A stretch of DNA of 64,000 nt from Sphingomonadales bacterium. GTDB lineage: Bacteria > Pseudomonadota > Alphaproteobacteria > Sphingomonadales > Sphingomonadaceae. This document shows positions 44,300 to 55,704 of this stretch, piece after piece. The notes under the pieces are model-generated. The model made no database searches. It saw only the letters and a program-made list of their open reading frames with translations, and was not told the DNA's origin. Each line of letters starts with the position of its first letter. Within the stretch, counting starts at the first letter, position 1. Both the position numbers and the translations under genes were made by a program. The stretch is from positions 124,001 to 188,000 of the forward strand of contig JADKHG010000001.1 of NCBI GenBank assembly GCA_016721875.1, written 5' to 3'.

Positions 44300-47082
44300 A
44301 TGGCCACTCTCGGATTGCGCTCCGTTCGGGCTGCACTTGTGCTTGGCACTTGCCTCGACGCTCGCCGCCCCGCATTCGCGCAGGAAGTTGACGAAGGCGA
44401 GGGTGGTGCAGAAATTATCGTCACGGGATCACGCATTCCGACAATACGCGATCAGGGGCCCTCGCCAGTCACCACCATTGACGCCGATACCATCCGCGCC
44501 AATGGCTACACGAGCGTACCGGAATTGCTCGCAGCCATGACGCAAAACAGCGGCGAGACCCAGAGCCCGCAATCGGGCAGCAGCGCCGATTTCACGCCCG
44601 GGGCCCAACAGGTCGATTTGCGCGGGCTGGGACCCAACCACACATTGGTGCTTATTAACGGTCGCCGTATTGCCGATTTCCCCCTTCCCTATATCGGCCG
44701 CAGCAACTTCACCGACATCTCCAACATACCGGTCAGCCTGATCGAAAAGGTCGAAATTTTGAGCGGCGCTGGCTCGGCAATTTATGGGTCGGACGCGATT
44801 GCCGGGGTCGTCAACTTCAAGATGAAGGAAAAGTTGGACGGTGTAACGCTGGACTATCGCTATGGCATGACCGAGCATGGCGGCGGCGCCTCGCATCGCT
44901 TTACCGCAACCGGTGGATGGTCAACGGACCGGTTCAACATTGCTGGCGGGATTGAGTTTCTGGATCAAAAACCGCTTTGGGCCTTTGATCGGTCGATCCA
45001 GGACAGCACCGACGACAATCCAGTAAACACGATCGCACGCCGGACCTTCCTGCGCTACAGCATCGACAACGATAGTTATATTGATCCGGGTGCCGCAACC
45101 TGCGCCAATCTGTCGAGCCTGAATGGCGGCACCACCATCTACACGTCTCGCCCGCGCTATGGTGATTATGACCCCGTGATCGACGATTATGGCCCCGGCT
45201 ATTATTGCGGCAGCAAGGAATCGATTGGCTATGGCACGATTGTTTCGGGTCGCCGCGGATTCAACAGCTTCGGGACCATGTCGTACGAACTGTCCGACAA
45301 CGCAAAACTCTTTGCGGACTTTCAGCTGGGTATCAGCAAAGTCAAACTGATGTACGATGTAACAAGTTGGGCCTTTGAAAGCTCCTCGAGCAGTTCGGAC
45401 AACAGTTTCTACAACGCGTTTGACGACACCATTGATGATTGGTCTCGCCAGTTTACGCCGGAAGAAACCGGCGGGCTCGAAATGCAGCGCAGCAAGCAGA
45501 CAACCTTCAGCATCACGCCGGGCGTTCGCGGAATCTTTGGCGCGGTGTGGGACTATGAGTTGTCTTTTAACTATAGCCGTTACAAATCGGTCGTGCGCTG
45601 GCCGCAAATCGTCAACAGCAAAGCGATCGCCTATTATCTGGGCCCGCAACTTGGCGTCGATGCAGACAGTGGCTACCCGATTTTCAACGCCAATCCGGCG
45701 CGTCTTTATACCGCGCTGACTACGGCACAATATGACAGCATTTCTGCCGACACTGTCTATCATCCCGAAAGCTGGACCAGCAATTTGCAGGCGACGCTTA
45801 CCAACACAGAATTGTTCCAGCTGCCAGCCGGGCCGGTCGGATTTGCAGCCGTCGCCGAATATGGGAAGCAGGGTTATGATCTTAACCCCGATCCGCTTGC
45901 GCTTACCGACTATTATTTCAGCTGGAAAGACAGTGACGGTGCCGGCAAACGCAGCCATGCCGCTGTCGGCGGCGAAGTGCGGGTGCCGCTTCTCGATTTC
46001 CTGACAGTCACAGGTGCCGGGCGTTATGACACCTTTGGTTTTGCCGGGCGCGATGTCAGCAAGTTCACTTATAATGGCGGCGTCGAAGTGCGACCGAACG
46101 ATATGGTGTTGCTGCGTGCCGCTTATGGCACGGCGTTCCGCGCACCTGATCTGCATTATGTTTTCACTGGCCCCGGTAATGTGTCGAGCGGCGTTGATGA
46201 CTATTATCTTTGCCGCACCGAAGAACCCAATGAAGATATCGGCGATTGCAGCTATTCGGACAGCGGAGTGGTGGTCAACCGCACCGGCAACCGCGACCTT
46301 AAGGCCGAAACCGGCCGTACTTTCACCGCCGGTTTTGTCTTCTCCCCGTCCCCGCGTTTCCAGCTTTCTGTCGATTATTTTCAGGTCACGCTGAACAATC
46401 AGGTTGATGATCTGAGCATTGATCAGGTGGCGGAAGACGAGGCCGATTGTCGTATTGGCACCACTGCCAATGGCGCGCCGGTCAATGTTACCTCGCCAAC
46501 CTGTATTGATGCCATTGCAAGGGTAAACCGCTTCGCCAGCGGTGGGCTGGCCGGCCAAATATCGTCAATCCGCGTCAACCCGATCAACATCGCGCGTGAG
46601 AAGACCAACGGCCTGGACATTGCTTTCCGCGGCAGCCTGCCAACATCTTTCGGCACATTCACTTTATCGCTGAGCCACAGCCATGTGTTCAACCACAAGT
46701 TCCAGCAATATCCTGGCGATCCGGTGATAGAGAAATTGGCAGTCGACAGCGGCTATTATATTCCGCGTGACAAATCTTCTGCCAGCCTCAACTGGGAAAA
46801 GATGGTTGGCATTGGACGATTTCTGGAACCCGTCTAGGAAAACTCCCGAACTTTGATGAGGATGCATTCCTGAAAGCGAGCTATCTGTTCAACACGACTC
46901 TGCAATATGACTTTACTGATCATTTGCAGGCGTCGCTGACGATCAGGAATCTGTTCGACACCATGCCAGTCGAGGATCCGACCTGGTCGAGCTATCCCTA
47001 TTACAACGCCAGCTGGTTCGACAGCATCGGCCGGAGTGGGTTCCTGCAACTGACCTATAAGTTGGGCGGGTCAGCGCTTTAG
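44300..47082 (+). pseudogene. TonB-dependent receptor, frameshifted near the C-terminus
   Basis: A receptor of ~927 residues. ATG 44300 has a good Shine-Dalgarno (aaagga). The plug domain is clear (EIIVTGSRIPTIRDQGPSPV, QQVDLRGLGPNHTLVLINGR, EILSGAGSAIYGSDAIAGVV), followed by a 22-strand-type barrel. The frame ends at 46837, but similarity goes on one base off (LGKLPNFDEDAFLKASYLFN, then LTIRNLFDTMP and FLQLTYKLGGSAL) to the TAG at 47082; the break is at about 46810-46820. The signal peptide also reads oddly in frame (CLDARRPAFAQ). It is divergent from the cyanophycinase fusion, so it probably takes up peptides or polymer fragments. Confidence 0.85.
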
Positions 47083-47429
47083 AATCACCATATTTCCCAT
47101 TACAATGGATCGTCGAATAGTCGTCGATCCATGGGGTCTACTTAACAGCTTTCGCTAACAAAGCCGTCATCCAGACAGCCAATGTCGACCCACAAAACCT
47201 GCCATTCGTTCAGCTTGCCTTTTCCCACTGCCTATGACTGCTTCTGTGGACCTGCTTAACAGTCGCTAACGCCCGGAATGTAATGGAAAGCGGACATCAC
47301 ATCAGCCTCCATGTCTGATTGACTCCTCTGCCCGATGCGTCTACTTTTCGGTCGCCGGTGGTTCTAGGGGGATTTTGGTCCATCGGCTTGTCACCCCCTC
47401 TGAGTTACTCACGAGGAAATGAGGGGCAC
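47083..47429. other. Intergenic region with repeat-like sequence
   Basis: No gene was found in 347 bp. It holds gctaacaaag (about 47154), gtcgctaacgcccgg (about 47262) and aaagcggacatc (about 47287). Words of this kind recur in the other long gaps of this window (41.5, 51.5 and 60.8 kb), consistent with a diverged non-coding repeat family. Confidence 0.35.
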
Positions 47430-47537
47430 ATGGACGACGCAGCCGATAAATCACAAACGATCGGAATCTGGATGACCACCGCGCTGGTAGTCGGGACCAT
47501 TATCGGTTCGGGTAGTCCGATCCAGGCCAGATCCTAA
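47430..47537 (+). pseudogene. Amino-acid permease (APC family), 5-prime stub
   Basis: ATG 47430 (Shine-Dalgarno gaggggc) starts MDDAADKSQTIGIWMTTALV, then VGTIIGSG, the exact start of an APC-superfamily amino-acid transporter, in which the next residues should be IFMLP. After position ~47513 the sequence instead becomes the 3-prime end of the opposite-strand DUF1611 gene and the frame soon stops (SPIQARS). About 400 residues are therefore missing. The likely cause is a deletion that removed the rest of the permease and whatever lay between, leaving a junction at ~47513. Confidence 0.75.
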
Positions 47538-48537
47538 CCAACAGGTCGACGAGTTCGCTTGCGCCGGTTGCCACCGGATCGAATACAAGCAAACCGGTTT
47601 CTGCTGACATTTTCCGGATTACTGCGTTGCGCTCGGTATCGTTGAGCCTGCTGGTGTCGAGCGCGATGCCGACGCAACGCACATCAGGATTGGTCAATCT
47701 TGCCGCAGTCAGATTCGCATCAATGCATGCCATGATATCGGGCAGTAGATAGGATGGATAATCGTCGATATGCTGACGGCCGGGCTCATGACAAACAATG
47801 ATGGCATCAGGTTGCGATCCGTGAAGCAATGACAGGCTTACGCCGGCATAAGCCAGGTGAAACAAGGAACCCTGCCCTTCGATGATATCCCAATGATCCG
47901 GGTGATTATTCGGCGAAAGGCTCTCGGCGGCACCCGCGGCAAAGTCCGATACCACAGCATCAATTGCAACGCCTTCGCCCGAAATCAAAATCCCTGTTTG
48001 GCCGGTTGCGCGAAAGCTGGCTTCAAGTCCGCGCCTTGCCATCTCTGCATGAACAGCAAGGGCGGTATATTTCTTTCCTGACGCACAATCTGTCCCCACC
48101 GTCAGCAGTCTTCTGCCAAGCCGCTTTTCCCCAGTTGCAATTGGTTGCTTGCCCGATGCATGTCGAACATCAAAGAGCTGGCGGCCATTGGTGAGCGCCG
48201 CTGCGGCAATATCGGGATTATCTGAAAGCTTGCTGTGCATTCCTGCGGCGACGTCCATGCCAGCGTCGAGCGCGGCTATGATTGGCTGGACCCATTCCGG
48301 CTGAATTGCTCCCCCAACGGGGGCAACCCCGACCACCATCGTTCTGGCGCCGCTGGTTACGGCCTCAACCGGGTCTATATCCGGTAAGCCGAGATCGACC
48401 GCATCTTCTGACAATCGAAATTGCCCTATGCATCGGTCTGGCCGCCATTGCAGAATCCCGCTTGCCGTCTTGGTGTCCAATTTCGATCGGCAATGCCCCA
48501 AAAACAGGAGATAACCACCCGAAATCTGTTCGCTCAT
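47500..48537 (-). CDS. dgcN: DUF1611 protein, DgcN-like D-glutamate N-acetyltransferase candidate
   Basis: A 345-residue DUF1611-family protein. The P-loop-like motif GTDCASGKKYTAL (148-160) and YSS-type later motifs (IIEGQGSLFHLAYAG, IIVCHEPGRQ) are intact. DUF1611 proteins encoded beside dipeptide-epimerase homologues have been reported as DgcN, acting with DgcA in D-glutamate breakdown via N-acetyl-glutamate. The DgcA candidate is at 50151, which supports this reading. It starts inside the stop of the D-aminoacylase gene (48534-48537). Its last residues (GSDYPNR) come from the deletion junction, so the natural C-terminus may be slightly altered. Confidence 0.75.
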   Translation of the reverse strand: MSEQISGGYLLFLGHCRSKLDTKTASGILQWRPDRCIGQFRLSEDAVDLGLPDIDPVEAVTSGARTMVVGVAPVGGAIQPEWVQPIIAALDAGMDVAAGMHSKLSDNPDIAAAALTNGRQLFDVRHASGKQPIATGEKRLGRRLLTVGTDCASGKKYTALAVHAEMARRGLEASFRATGQTGILISGEGVAIDAVVSDFAAGAAESLSPNNHPDHWDIIEGQGSLFHLAYAGVSLSLLHGSQPDAIIVCHEPGRQHIDDYPSYLLPDIMACIDANLTAARLTNPDVRCVGIALDTSRLNDTERNAVIRKMSAETGLLVFDPVATGASELVDLLVRIWPGSDYPNR

Positions 48538-50047
48538 TGCCGGCTCTCCCTGCGGATGATCTGTCCGGGGTGCGCGCCAGTCGCCTTGCCACCGGAGTAC
48601 ACCAACTCACCATTCACCCATGTTTTCAAAATCCCGCTTGCCAGAGCGGTATTGTGTTCCACGGTAGCATTGTCCTTTACCGTCGCCGGGTCGAACAGAA
48701 CGAGATCCGCTCGCGCGCCAGGCCGAATAATCCCGCGGTCGCTTATCCCCATATTTCGGGCAGAAAGTCCGGTCATTTTGTAAATGGCATGCGTCAGAGG
48801 CATGACATTCAAGTCGCGCACATAGCGACCGAGAGCGCGAGGGAACGCTCCGGCACCGCGTGGATGGCTCCCTTCAATGCCCCGTCGGAGCAGAAATTTG
48901 CATAAGGCCATTTCATCAATTCAATCATGTCGCGTTCGTCCATGCTGGTGCTCAATATGCGAGCGCCCTTCGCCTCGTCAGCAGCCCGTTGCACCAAATC
49001 CATCAATACCGTTACCGGGTCGCGCGCTTGTTGCTTGGCGATGTCGGCGATAGTTTTGCCGGCAAGCAGTGGTTCTGGCGGAAAGGAAACCAAGCGCAAA
49101 TTGGTAGGAGTTGTAAGGTGTGCAAGAATGAATTCCGCAACCGGACGATTGTCGAAGTTGCGCTCGGGCCAGAGCACACTTAGTCCGCTGTGCCAATAAT
49201 CATAAGGGTAGATATCCAGCGTTACATTCACGCCATCTGCACGCGCGCGATCAAGTTTGCCGATGAACTTTCCTGCTTGACCCCACCAATCGGTCATGGC
49301 AAGCTTTGCGTGGCTGACCTGAACCGGCATGCCGGTTTCGCGACCGATGCGAATGAGCTCGTCCACCGAAGACCAGAGGTCTCGATCCTCGCTACGAATA
49401 TGGCTGATATAACGGCCACCGCTTGCCGCTGCTTCGCGCGCGAGTGTCAGCACTTCGTCGTGCGAGGAATAGATGCCCGGATCATATTCAAGGCCGGTCG
49501 AAAGACCTAGCGCGCCCGCGCGCATGTCCTCTGCAAGCAATGCACGCATCTTTGCGATCTCGTCAGGCGTCGCTTCGCGTTTGTAATCCTCGCCCATTAC
49601 TGCGCCGCGAATGCTGTTATGTCCGGAATAGGATGCGATGTTTATCGCAACCGGGCGTGCAGTATAAGTGGCAAACATGCGGGATAGCGGGATCTCCGAT
49701 CCTCCATCCTGGCCGGTGACTATTGTGGTTATGCCCTGACTTACGGCCTCAAGCGCGCCCGGATCTTCGGCAAGGCCGCCCTCGTGATGGCTGTGCGTAT
49801 CGATAAAGCCGGGCGCGAGCACCTTTCCGCCTGCATCGACAATTTGTTCGCCCGGTTGCCCCGCAAGATCACCAATTGCAATAATTTGTCCGTCACGGAC
49901 CCGGACATCACCGTTGAACATGTCCGCGCCAGTGCCGTCAGCAATCAACGCATTCTCGATCAACATGCCTTTGCCTGAAGAACCGAGCGCTGCCATTTGC
50001 ATCAAACAGCTTGCGGCGACGGCGATACCAAGATGGATTGTTTTCAT
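48534..50047 (-). pseudogene. N-acyl-D-amino-acid deacylase, frameshifted
   Basis: An amidohydrolase-superfamily enzyme of about 504 residues with a signal or lipoprotein leader (MKTIHLGIAVAASC). Metal-site features are visible: GFIDTHSHHEGG (HxH), YISHIRSED, VQVSHAKLA and FCSDGAL (catalytic Asp). The frame then fails; similarity resumes one base off with GSHPRGAGAFPRALGRYVRD and ends at 48534. One G is missing near 48871-48878. The enzyme would free D-amino acids from N-acylated forms or from dipeptides. It is operonic with the DgcN candidate (ATGA overlap) and divergent from the DgcA candidate. Confidence 0.85.
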
Positions 50048-50150
50048 ATGTCACTCTCTCGCAAGCCGCAATCACTGTGTCATTAAACCATATATCGGGC
50101 AATCGGATAAACGTCTATCGCACAGCATCTTAGGCCGTTAAGAGAGAGGC

Positions 50151-51134
50151 ATGGAATTCGTTATCCGCACCGAAAGCTGGGCATTACGCGAACCTTTTGT
50201 GATCGCGCGCGAAACGATGCTTGCGCTGCCATTGGTACACCTTGCTATCAGCCATTCCGGCTTTACCGGACAAGCCGAAGCGGCGGGTGTGGACTATCGC
50301 GGAGAGACGCCTGACAGCATGACAGCGGAAATCCGATCCTATCTGGAACGACTCGATATGCCGCCCTCGCGCATCGACTTGTTACGCGACATGCCGGCAG
50401 GTGGAGCGCGCAACGCGATCGACTGCGCGCTTTGGGATTGGGAAGCCAAGAGCCTGGGCGTTGGTGTCGCCAGCCTTGCAGGGTTTGATAACCTCAAGCC
50501 GCTGGACACCGCCTATACACTGAGCATCGGTGCGCCGGACGATATGGCCAAGTCAGCCCTCCAGGCACCGAAGGGCGCGTTGCTCAAAATCAAACTGGGC
50601 GGAAAGGACGGGCTGGACCTAGACCGTGTCGCCGCCATCCGGGGGGCGGCGCCCGATAGGCGGCTGGTGGTTGATGTAAATCAGGGATGGACTCGTGAAT
50701 ACCTCCAGCAAGCCATTCTAGCGCTTGCCCCTCTGGGCATAGAATTGATCGAACAACCCTTGCCCGTTGGTGAGGATGGATGGCTCAGCGACTTTTCCAG
50801 TCCCATACCGCTCTGCGCCGATGAGAGCTTCGACACTTTGGAAGACCTTACTCATATTGCGTCATTGTATAGTTTTATCAATATCAAGCTCGACAAAAGC
50901 GGAGGCCTAACCGAAGCACTGGCCATCGCGAAATCGGCACGAGAAAAAGGGCTAGGCCTATTTATTGGGTCGATGCTCGGAACATCGCTGGGAATGGCAC
51001 CAGCTTTTCTGGTAGGACAGCTATGCGATTATGTGGACCTCGATGGCGCGCTCCTGCTGGCAGAAGACCGGTTCAGTCCCATGCTTTATCGCGGGGCTAA
51101 TATTGGGCTTCCCGGTGCTTCCCTTTGGGGATGA
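50151..51134 (+). CDS. dgcA: Dipeptide epimerase / DgcA-like N-acyl-glutamate racemase
   Basis: A 327-residue enolase-superfamily enzyme (muconate lactonising subgroup). The acid-base lysine pair is KIK (146-148); metal ligands are D175 in VVDVNQGW, E201 in ELIEQPLP and D224 in LCADESFD; the second catalytic lysine lies in INIKLDKSGG. This is the full active-site set of L-Ala-D/L-Glu epimerases and of DgcA. With the DUF1611 gene nearby, racemisation of N-acetyl-D-glutamate is favoured over muropeptide recycling, but both remain possible. No signal peptide is present. Confidence 0.88.
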   Translation: MEFVIRTESWALREPFVIARETMLALPLVHLAISHSGFTGQAEAAGVDYRGETPDSMTAEIRSYLERLDMPPSRIDLLRDMPAGGARNAIDCALWDWEAKSLGVGVASLAGFDNLKPLDTAYTLSIGAPDDMAKSALQAPKGALLKIKLGGKDGLDLDRVAAIRGAAPDRRLVVDVNQGWTREYLQQAILALAPLGIELIEQPLPVGEDGWLSDFSSPIPLCADESFDTLEDLTHIASLYSFINIKLDKSGGLTEALAIAKSAREKGLGLFIGSMLGTSLGMAPAFLVGQLCDYVDLDGALLLAEDRFSPMLYRGANIGLPGASLWG

Positions 51135-51674
51135 ACAATAATACTCTGCGTTCTCGTCAAAAAACGTCACCCTTTCATCTGGCGCTAGCTTTGCCGTGAT
51201 GGCAACGATGCTGGTCAACCAAGACCGGCCTGAGAGAACATCACTTTTTGGCACTCGGCCTGGACGTCTGGCGACCTATGTTAGCTCAATGGATAAAGGG
51301 GCCGTTATCTGCCAAGTTCTGGCGATCCCCGCCCGCCGAGCGCTGTTTGGCGTGAAACGTCAACGATTCATCGATCTTCGAAACACAAGCGGACGGTCGG
51401 CTTCCGGGCCAACTGCAGGCGTTTCTGATTGGCTAAACACATGTCTGCTTTTGGGATGTTACTTAGCAGCTGAGAACGACAACAACGTTGTATTGTCCTG
51501 ACTGGCAGCTTTTTGGGCAAAAGCGCCGAAAGCCGACGTTCAACACGCGCCCCCAGGCAACGGCGATTCCCGCCTAAAAGCGGTCGTTCAAATTGCAGAA
51601 GTGCTTCCTTATTAGCCGCCTTTCGCTCATTAACGAGACAGTCGGCCTCTACGCGCGATAGAAGCCGACAATTA
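51135..51674. other. Intergenic region, repeat-like, no gene found
   Basis: 540 bp without a convincing ORF between the DgcA-like gene and the autotransporter's 3-prime end. It includes 51497-51545, similar to 41504-41550, and other words (cttttgggatg, cctaaaagcggtcg) that recall the long gaps elsewhere in the window. It is probably a patch of diverged dispersed repeats. Confidence 0.4.
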
Positions 51675-54600
51675 TTACCAACTCACGGTTAGCCCCACTT
51701 TGGTGGTGTGCGATTTGGCATGGTCGCGAAAGGTGCCATCATAGCCTGCCCACAGGTGGACCTTGCTGCCGACCGCTGTGTCGAGCGATCCACCTAGTTC
51801 GGTGACTGTCTGGCCGACACCGGGACCGAACGCTTGCATGATGGGGCGGTTGGCGCGCTGGCGAACACAAGGTCTGCGGTGCCGCTGGCGTCGCCACTGT
51901 CGCGGGCTATTCTGCCATAGAGGCGAGGAGTGAGCGTGAGGCCGCCTAGGTCGATGCCTGCCTTAGCCTCAAGCCCTGCATAAAACCGCGTGCGGTCGAC
52001 GGTTTGTGACAGGCCCAGCAGCGGGGTTGGGCCTCCCATTTCGGTGAAGCCTTTGAGCTTTGCCGACGTATGGCGGATGCCGATGTGCGGGGTCAGGCTA
52101 GCGTCTTTGCCCAAGGGCACCGCATAACCTGCCTGAGCGCCGAGCGACCAGCTATTGATGTCGCGCTTGCCTATGGCGGGAGTGGTGGGCGTCAGCAGAT
52201 TGGTGCGCGCGGTGCCCAAGCCAGGGATGCAGCACCGCTCAGCGAGAACCCGCCGTCGCTCCATCCGGCGAATAAGGCTGCCTGCGTATGCTTCAGCTTC
52301 AATGTTTCTGGATAAAGCGGATCGCGGACGGTGTAATCCGAACTGCCATGATCGACCGCAATGCCGATATGCGCGGTGTCGCCCAATGCCTGTTGCAGGC
52401 CAAGGACAAAGCCGTCGCTATCGCCTTTGATCCGCGCGACAGGGATACTGGCGTCGGCGTCGATAGAGCTACGGCTGCCGAAGTAACCGCCGAACATGGT
52501 CAGGCCGCTTTCGCCGCCGCCAAGCCCGGATTCGTCGCGCTTCGGCATTGCCGCGCGGGTTATGCCGTTTGAGGCTGACCCATTGCCGCCCCCCATATTG
52601 AGCAACTGCCCGATCAGCCGGTCGCCGCGATCAAAGGCGGCAACGCCTGTGAGCGCGTGGACGGGGCCGAACTGGTTGCCTGCCGTAGCGCTGACTTGCC
52701 ACTGCGCGGAGATCAGCTGCTCGACCGTGGTCGTCGTCGTCGGCGTTACCGAATTGATCGTGTTGGTGAAGGTGTTGGTGTTGATGACGTTTGCATTCAC
52801 CGTCACCGCTGTGCCCGGTAGTGAGCATCCGGTGGGGTTGACGCCAGCGGTCGCCGCCGTCGCGCAAGTGCCCAGATCGCCCGTGGCGACTGTGGCGGGG
52901 CCATTGGTGATCACATCAGCCGTCGTCACCTGTGTGCCCGAAGCGACGTTGACGGTGTTGCTTGTGCTGCTGAGCACTGTGGTGGTGTTGGAGATAAGCG
53001 TAGGCGCACCGATCACTATGCGACGCAGGCCGCTGGTCTGCTGCAAAGCAGAGCGCGCATCGGCCAGCGCGGTAACGCCCAAGCTACCCGTGATCTGATC
53101 GCCTACCGTGCGGGTGAACACGGTGCTGCCGTTGAGCAGGGCATCGACCTGCGTGGAGAAGCTCTGGTTGACGATCGAGGTCTGGGTGACTCCCGGCAGC
53201 GTGAGAGTAACGATCAGGCGAGCCGAGGTGGTGAGGGGGGTGAGCGTCGGCGGCGCGGCGGCGATGGAGAGGACGTAGCCGCGCGACTGGCTTTGCGCTG
53301 CGTTGAAGGAATTGCCGGTGATGTATTGTCCGTTGTCGGACAGGCCCACTGCATCGGTTAGGACAAAGCCACCCAGATTGATCCCGGCGCTGGCGGCAAA
53401 CACATTGAGGTCCTGCATCCCGCTGGCCGAGGTCCAGCGCCAGGCGAGGTCGGTGGTCGATCCGATTGCCTTTCCAACTATGATGTCACCGGTGGCATTC
53501 GCCGCCAAAGCTTGTGTGACATTCGTTGCAAAGGGGTTGCTATCCGCAGGACTCGACCCCGGCAGCCAACCCAATCCGGTGATCGCCCTGCCACGCCAGT
53601 AAACCGCCTGCAATCGTCCATCCGTGCCGCGCGATTGCCCGACGATGATTGTCCCGTCACGGCTGATGCCGTTTGCTTCGGAATATCTGTTGGTCCCGAC
53701 GGGCGGAGCGGAGGAAAGATCAGGGAGAGTCGTCAGTCCGCTTCCGGCCCGCCAGACAAAGGCACGGGTCTCAGCACCGAATGCATCGTTAAAAGTCGAA
53801 GGATTTTCTGCCAAGCCCACAATGGCATTACCAGCCCCATCGATTCCGCGGGCGAACATGGTGAACGATGCATCGACGCGTCCGATTTCCTGAAAGCTGC
53901 CCGCCGCACTCCAGCGATAGACGTAACCCAGACCGGAATTGACATTCTCTCCGAAACTGGAACTGAAGGCATAATCAAGTGTGTTAAAGGCGAAAATGAT
54001 GCCATCGGAATTGACGTAGCCACTTCCAACAGCTCTACGACTGCCAACAATCGGCTCAGGCGGAAGATAAGAACCCGTGGTTGCCGTCCAGATGAAGGTC
54101 GGAGCTCTGAAAGGGAGATTATTCGAGCTATCGCGAGACCCAACAATCACGGACCCATCTGAACTCATTCCCGATGCGTACTCAATTGGGACGCCATTTC
54201 GACCCAAAGGACTAAGGGTATCCAGCACCTGGGGTGCGCCATCGCGCCAAGCCAGCAGGCAATTGGAGTTTGCAGCGCCAACCACGAAGTGACCATCGCC
54301 GCTGATTGCAAAAGACTCCGAACCCGCATCGGCGACTAGCGAGCAATCGGCTGTGCCACTCAATGCCCCGGGCAAGAACGACACCGTCCCGCTCGGCGGC
54401 GGCGGCGCGGCTGCAATGGACAGGACATATCCCCGTACAACGCGCGGAAGTCCGAATTCATCCAGACCGCCGCCTTCGTTGAAGGCGCTGCCGGTGATGA
54501 ATTCACCCGTGTCCGATATGTCGTTCAAATCGGAGAAGGTGTAGCCGTTCAGACTGATCCCGGCATTCTGCAAAAGGGATTGCACACTTTGCATACCACT

Positions 54601-55704
54601 GGTCGCTCCCCACAACCAGGCCCCTCCCGTACCTTGTCCGCCAATGATGCTGCCATTACCGCTGGCTGCGGTGGCGGTGGTCAGTGCATTTGCAGTATCG
54701 AAGCCGGGCAGAAAGCCAAGTGCCTGAATGCCGCTTGCGCGCCAATAGACGGCCTGGGTCCGGCCATCACCGCCGCGCGAGTTTCCTACAATTGTTGAAC
54801 CATCGCGGCTGATGTCCAATGCGCTGGTAGCGCGGCCAATGGCTCCATTCAGCGGAGCGGCAACAAGGTCGGGCAATTGCGACAGGCCGCTTGCGGCATC
54901 CCAGCGGAATGCACCCACGTTGATGGCATCACCATTCACATCCTGATTGCTTGCTGCAAGATCGACCGTGTTGCCGATGATAACGTTACCTGCACCACTG
55001 ATGCCGGAAACGCTCATCGACACTGTGTCACCCAAACTACCCAGATATTCATAGCCGCCAGAGACGCTGTATCGATGCGCTCTAACCAGCCGCAGCGCGG
55101 GGTTGCGAGAGCCATCGGGCAGATAGGGGATTGGCGTGCTGGAAACAGCAAAGTAGCTGCCATCACTGTTCACAAAGGCTGCCTCAGCGCCCCCAAGCCG
55201 TCCGACAAATTCTGTCGCAGACACGACTGGAAATAGGGTGAGACCGGTTGCCTGAGTCCAGTAAACCGCGCGCGGGACATTATAGGTCCGCAAAGTCGCT
55301 CCGTCCAAAAGCGAGACTTGCGAATTCATTGAACCCGTGATCGTTCGGCCATCACCGCTCATGTCAGTTGGCGTAAACTGGCGTGCCACTTCGCTACCTG
55401 GCACAGCAGAGCGCGTTATCGCTATCATCTGCGGAACGCCATTCACCCAAATCCAGATATTGTTGTCGCTCGGTGTGCCGACATTGCCTGCAGGAATGGG
55501 CTGCGCCAGCACAGTTGTTCCGTCGGCAGAAATTGCCCTAGGGAGGATGAGGCTGTCTGGTCCGTTTTCGCCGTTAGGCGTGGGTGTCGCCGGGCCCGAC
55601 AAAATGGTGACTCCGGTTGCCACGCTTTGCGCATGCACAATCTGCGGTGCGGTGAATATCGCAAGCGCGGTCGCGGTCAGCAAAATGGATTTGGTGCGGT
55701 TCAT
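51675..55704 (-). pseudogene. HAF-repeat autotransporter, two frameshifts
   Basis: Intended length is ~1,343 residues. A signal peptide (ending VHAQ) leads to a passenger made of two ~400-residue halves of HAF-type repeats. Each half has LGFLPG or LGWLPG motifs and closes with RGYVLSIAAAPP, so the halves are internal duplicates. A linker follows, then a C-terminal autotransporter barrel ending GLTVSW. The frame is lost at a CCC run (52215-52217) and again at ~51850; one extra base at each site restores AASLAWGTARTNLLTP and APNRPIMQAFGPG. It begins within the stop of the gene upstream (ATGA, 55701-55704) and is the last gene of the operon facing the ECF sigma gene. Confidence 0.82.

Noticed and set aside
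44921..46558. 545-residue open frame on the minus strand
   Set aside because: It is antisense to the TonB receptor barrel, which has clear family motifs; the minus frame has none.
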